From positions 1,860,001 through 1,924,000 of the forward strand of contig NZ_WOTN01000002.1 in assembly GCF_010993745.1 (NCBI RefSeq): 64,000 nucleotides of DNA, written 5' to 3'. This stretch comes from Fodinicola acaciae (lineage in GTDB: Bacteria; Actinomycetota; Actinomycetes; Mycobacteriales; HKI-0501). The number at the start of each line of letters is the position of its first letter. The first letter of the stretch is position 1. The notes beneath the pieces are model-generated. The model was not told where the DNA came from. It saw only the letters and a program-made list of their open reading frames with translations, and did no database searches. The position numbers and the translations under genes were made by a program. Positions 62,990 through 64,000 of the stretch are shown here, in pieces.

Positions 62990-63825
62990 GCATGCGGAGA
63001 AGGCGGCTCGCGGCGGCGTTGGTGCTGGTGCTGGCCGTTGCCGGCTGTGCGACACCTTCGTCGCAGGCGAGGCCGCTGCCGCCGGCGCACGGCGTTTTCG
63101 ACTACCAGATCGGCGGTCCGTACGCGCCGGATCCGTCGGTGCAAATCATCAGCCGTGACCGGCGGGCCGCGCCAGTGGCCGGAAAATACAACATATGTTA
63201 CCTAAACGCGCTGCAAACCCAGCCTGACCCGGTGCAGCCCAACGGCGCGGAAGGCACGCTGACCTGGTGGGTCAGGAACCATCCGGATCTGGTGCTCAAG
63301 GACTCCGACGGCGATCCGGTGATCGACGACGACTGGGCCGAGGCCGTCCTCGACGTGTCCACATCGGACAAACGGAGGCGCCTTCTGGAGATCGAAAAAC
63401 CGTGGATCGACGGCTGCCGCGCCGCCGGCTTCCAGGCGATAGAGCCGGACAACCTCGACTCGTACGATCGCTCGGACGGCAATTTCCTGTTTGACGCCGA
63501 CCGTGACTTCGCGGTCTCCTTCGTGGCGTACGCGCACTCGCGTAACCTTGCCGTGGCGCAGAAAAACGCCGGCGACGACTTCGGCGCGGCCGGCCGCACC
63601 GAGGTCGGTTTCGACTTCGCGATCGCCGAGGAATGCGCGGACTATGACGAGTGTGCCGACTACACGGCGGCGTACGGCGATCACTACATCGACATCGAAT
63701 ACGACGACCAGGACGGCTTTCGCAAGGCCTGCCGCGATTATGGCCGCGCGATCTCGGTCATCCTGCGCGACCGCAAGGTCGTGCCGAAGGGGACAGCCGG
63801 CTATCGCTACGAAACCTGCGCCTGA
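62986..63825 (+). CDS. GH114-type lipoprotein (endo-alpha-1,4-polygalactosaminidase-like)
   Basis: This 279-residue exported protein has a lipobox VAGC (C21). The GH114 (TM1410-like) TIM-barrel follows: FDYQIGGPY, YNICYLNALQTQP, AAGFQAIEPDNLDSY and NLAVAQKNAGD, with acids D and E of the active site visible. It would cut galactosamine-containing polymers such as Pel-like or fungal galactosaminogalactan. GTG 62986 overlaps the GNAT stop by GTGA; ATG 62992 is an alternative. Confidence 0.82.
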   Translation: MSMRRRRLAAALVLVLAVAGCATPSSQARPLPPAHGVFDYQIGGPYAPDPSVQIISRDRRAAPVAGKYNICYLNALQTQPDPVQPNGAEGTLTWWVRNHPDLVLKDSDGDPVIDDDWAEAVLDVSTSDKRRRLLEIEKPWIDGCRAAGFQAIEPDNLDSYDRSDGNFLFDADRDFAVSFVAYAHSRNLAVAQKNAGDDFGAAGRTEVGFDFAIAEECADYDECADYTAAYGDHYIDIEYDDQDGFRKACRDYGRAISVILRDRKVVPKGTAGYRYETCA

Positions 63826-63826
63826 A

Positions 63827-63842
63827 GTTACCTGTCGGTAAC
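63827..63842. promoter_or_regulatory. Short inverted repeat downstream of GH114 gene
   Basis: GTTACC-TGTC-GGTAAC just after the stop codon. It resembles operator half-sites of TetR/MarR-type regulators; it could belong to the next gene or be a weak terminator. Confidence 0.35.
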
Positions 63843-64000
63843 ATATCGTCCTCGTATGGAAAAGCCGATACGCGCTGACAACATCGTGCCCCGTTCACTG
63901 GGCGCATGTGCTACAACGAAGCAGCACGCGCAGCGGCGAGCACGCTGACGTCCTCGGCCGTCGCTGGGACCGGGATCACGATCTACGGATGCGGACCGGA
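63843..64000. other. Right-edge sequence, no gene assigned
   Basis: A plus-strand frame from ATG 63907 (MCYNEAARAAASTL) and a short frame from ATG 63856 are both open, but neither has a ribosome site or a family match. A minus-strand frame is also open. The window ends before any can be judged. Confidence 0.4.

Noticed and set aside
63907-64000. Start of a plus-strand gene (MCYNEAARAAASTL)
   Set aside because: No ribosome site and too little sequence before the window ends.

Overview
The window is 64 kb of high-GC actinobacterial chromosome. The evidence is a WhiB-family Fe-S regulator, two large SARP/AfsR-type regulators, paired F420-type LLM-family oxidoreductases, Tat-exported lipoproteins, streptogrisin-type protease, GTG starts with strong GGAGG sites, and pieces of an actinomycete integrative conjugative element (AICE). 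The palindrome CGTACG and its core GTACG are used very often. I cannot name the genus from sequence alone.

Left part (1-16 kb): the 5' part of a histidine-kinase-like gene; a complete selenocysteine (Sec) locus, with tRNA-Sec, selA and selB on the minus strand and selD divergent on the plus strand; a repeat-rich 750-bp spacer; an altronate/galactarate dehydratase-family gene; a secreted GH25 muramidase; a MobA-type gene; a convergent two-component pair; a TetR-controlled NAD(P)-binding protein; whiB; and small metabolic genes (PPOX-type, DUF427, FAH family).

Middle part (16-42 kb): an acyl-CoA oxidase; a SARP regulator divergent from two consecutive peptidoglycan hydrolases (CHAP amidase/peptidase, glucosaminidase). 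Both hydrolases carry the same five-unit tachylectin-like propeller. Then come a decayed IS5-type element with a 12-bp tandem repeat, a DUF222-HNH gene, an SPFH/ribbon-helix-helix unit, a GntR-aldolase-dehydratase sugar-acid operon, a transporter/XRE pair, a LuxR-type two-component pair, a Tat-exported/cytosolic paralogue pair, an ABC-F protein with a possible regulatory leader, an AICE remnant (Tra N-terminal half plus a KorSA-like GntR sharing a 16-bp operator), soxR and a secreted S1 protease.

Right part (42-64 kb): a five-gene sugar ABC-import/polyol-dehydrogenase operon facing its SorC-type regulator; a repeat and IS3 remnant; an unrecognised 361-codon gene; a TetR-LLM-LLM unit; a WYL regulator with an esterase; a 176-bp MITE that abuts a frameshifted MFS exporter; a C45 acyltransferase; a second BTAD/AfsR regulator; and a CocE-type hydrolase - GNAT - GH114 lipoprotein operon.

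Gene packing is tight. Operons are joined by 1- to 4-nt start/stop overlaps, and most convergent pairs overlap at their stops, three of them on a shared CTAG. The strongest sequence-level oddities are a dispersed 11-bp palindrome TCCAC(A/T)GTGGA found five times inside genes, the tRNA-Sec placed three bases before the selA start, the twin hydrolases with matched propellers, the 65-bp-arm palindrome near 5.4 kb with a dispersed repeat beside it, and the MITE whose end completes a stop codon.
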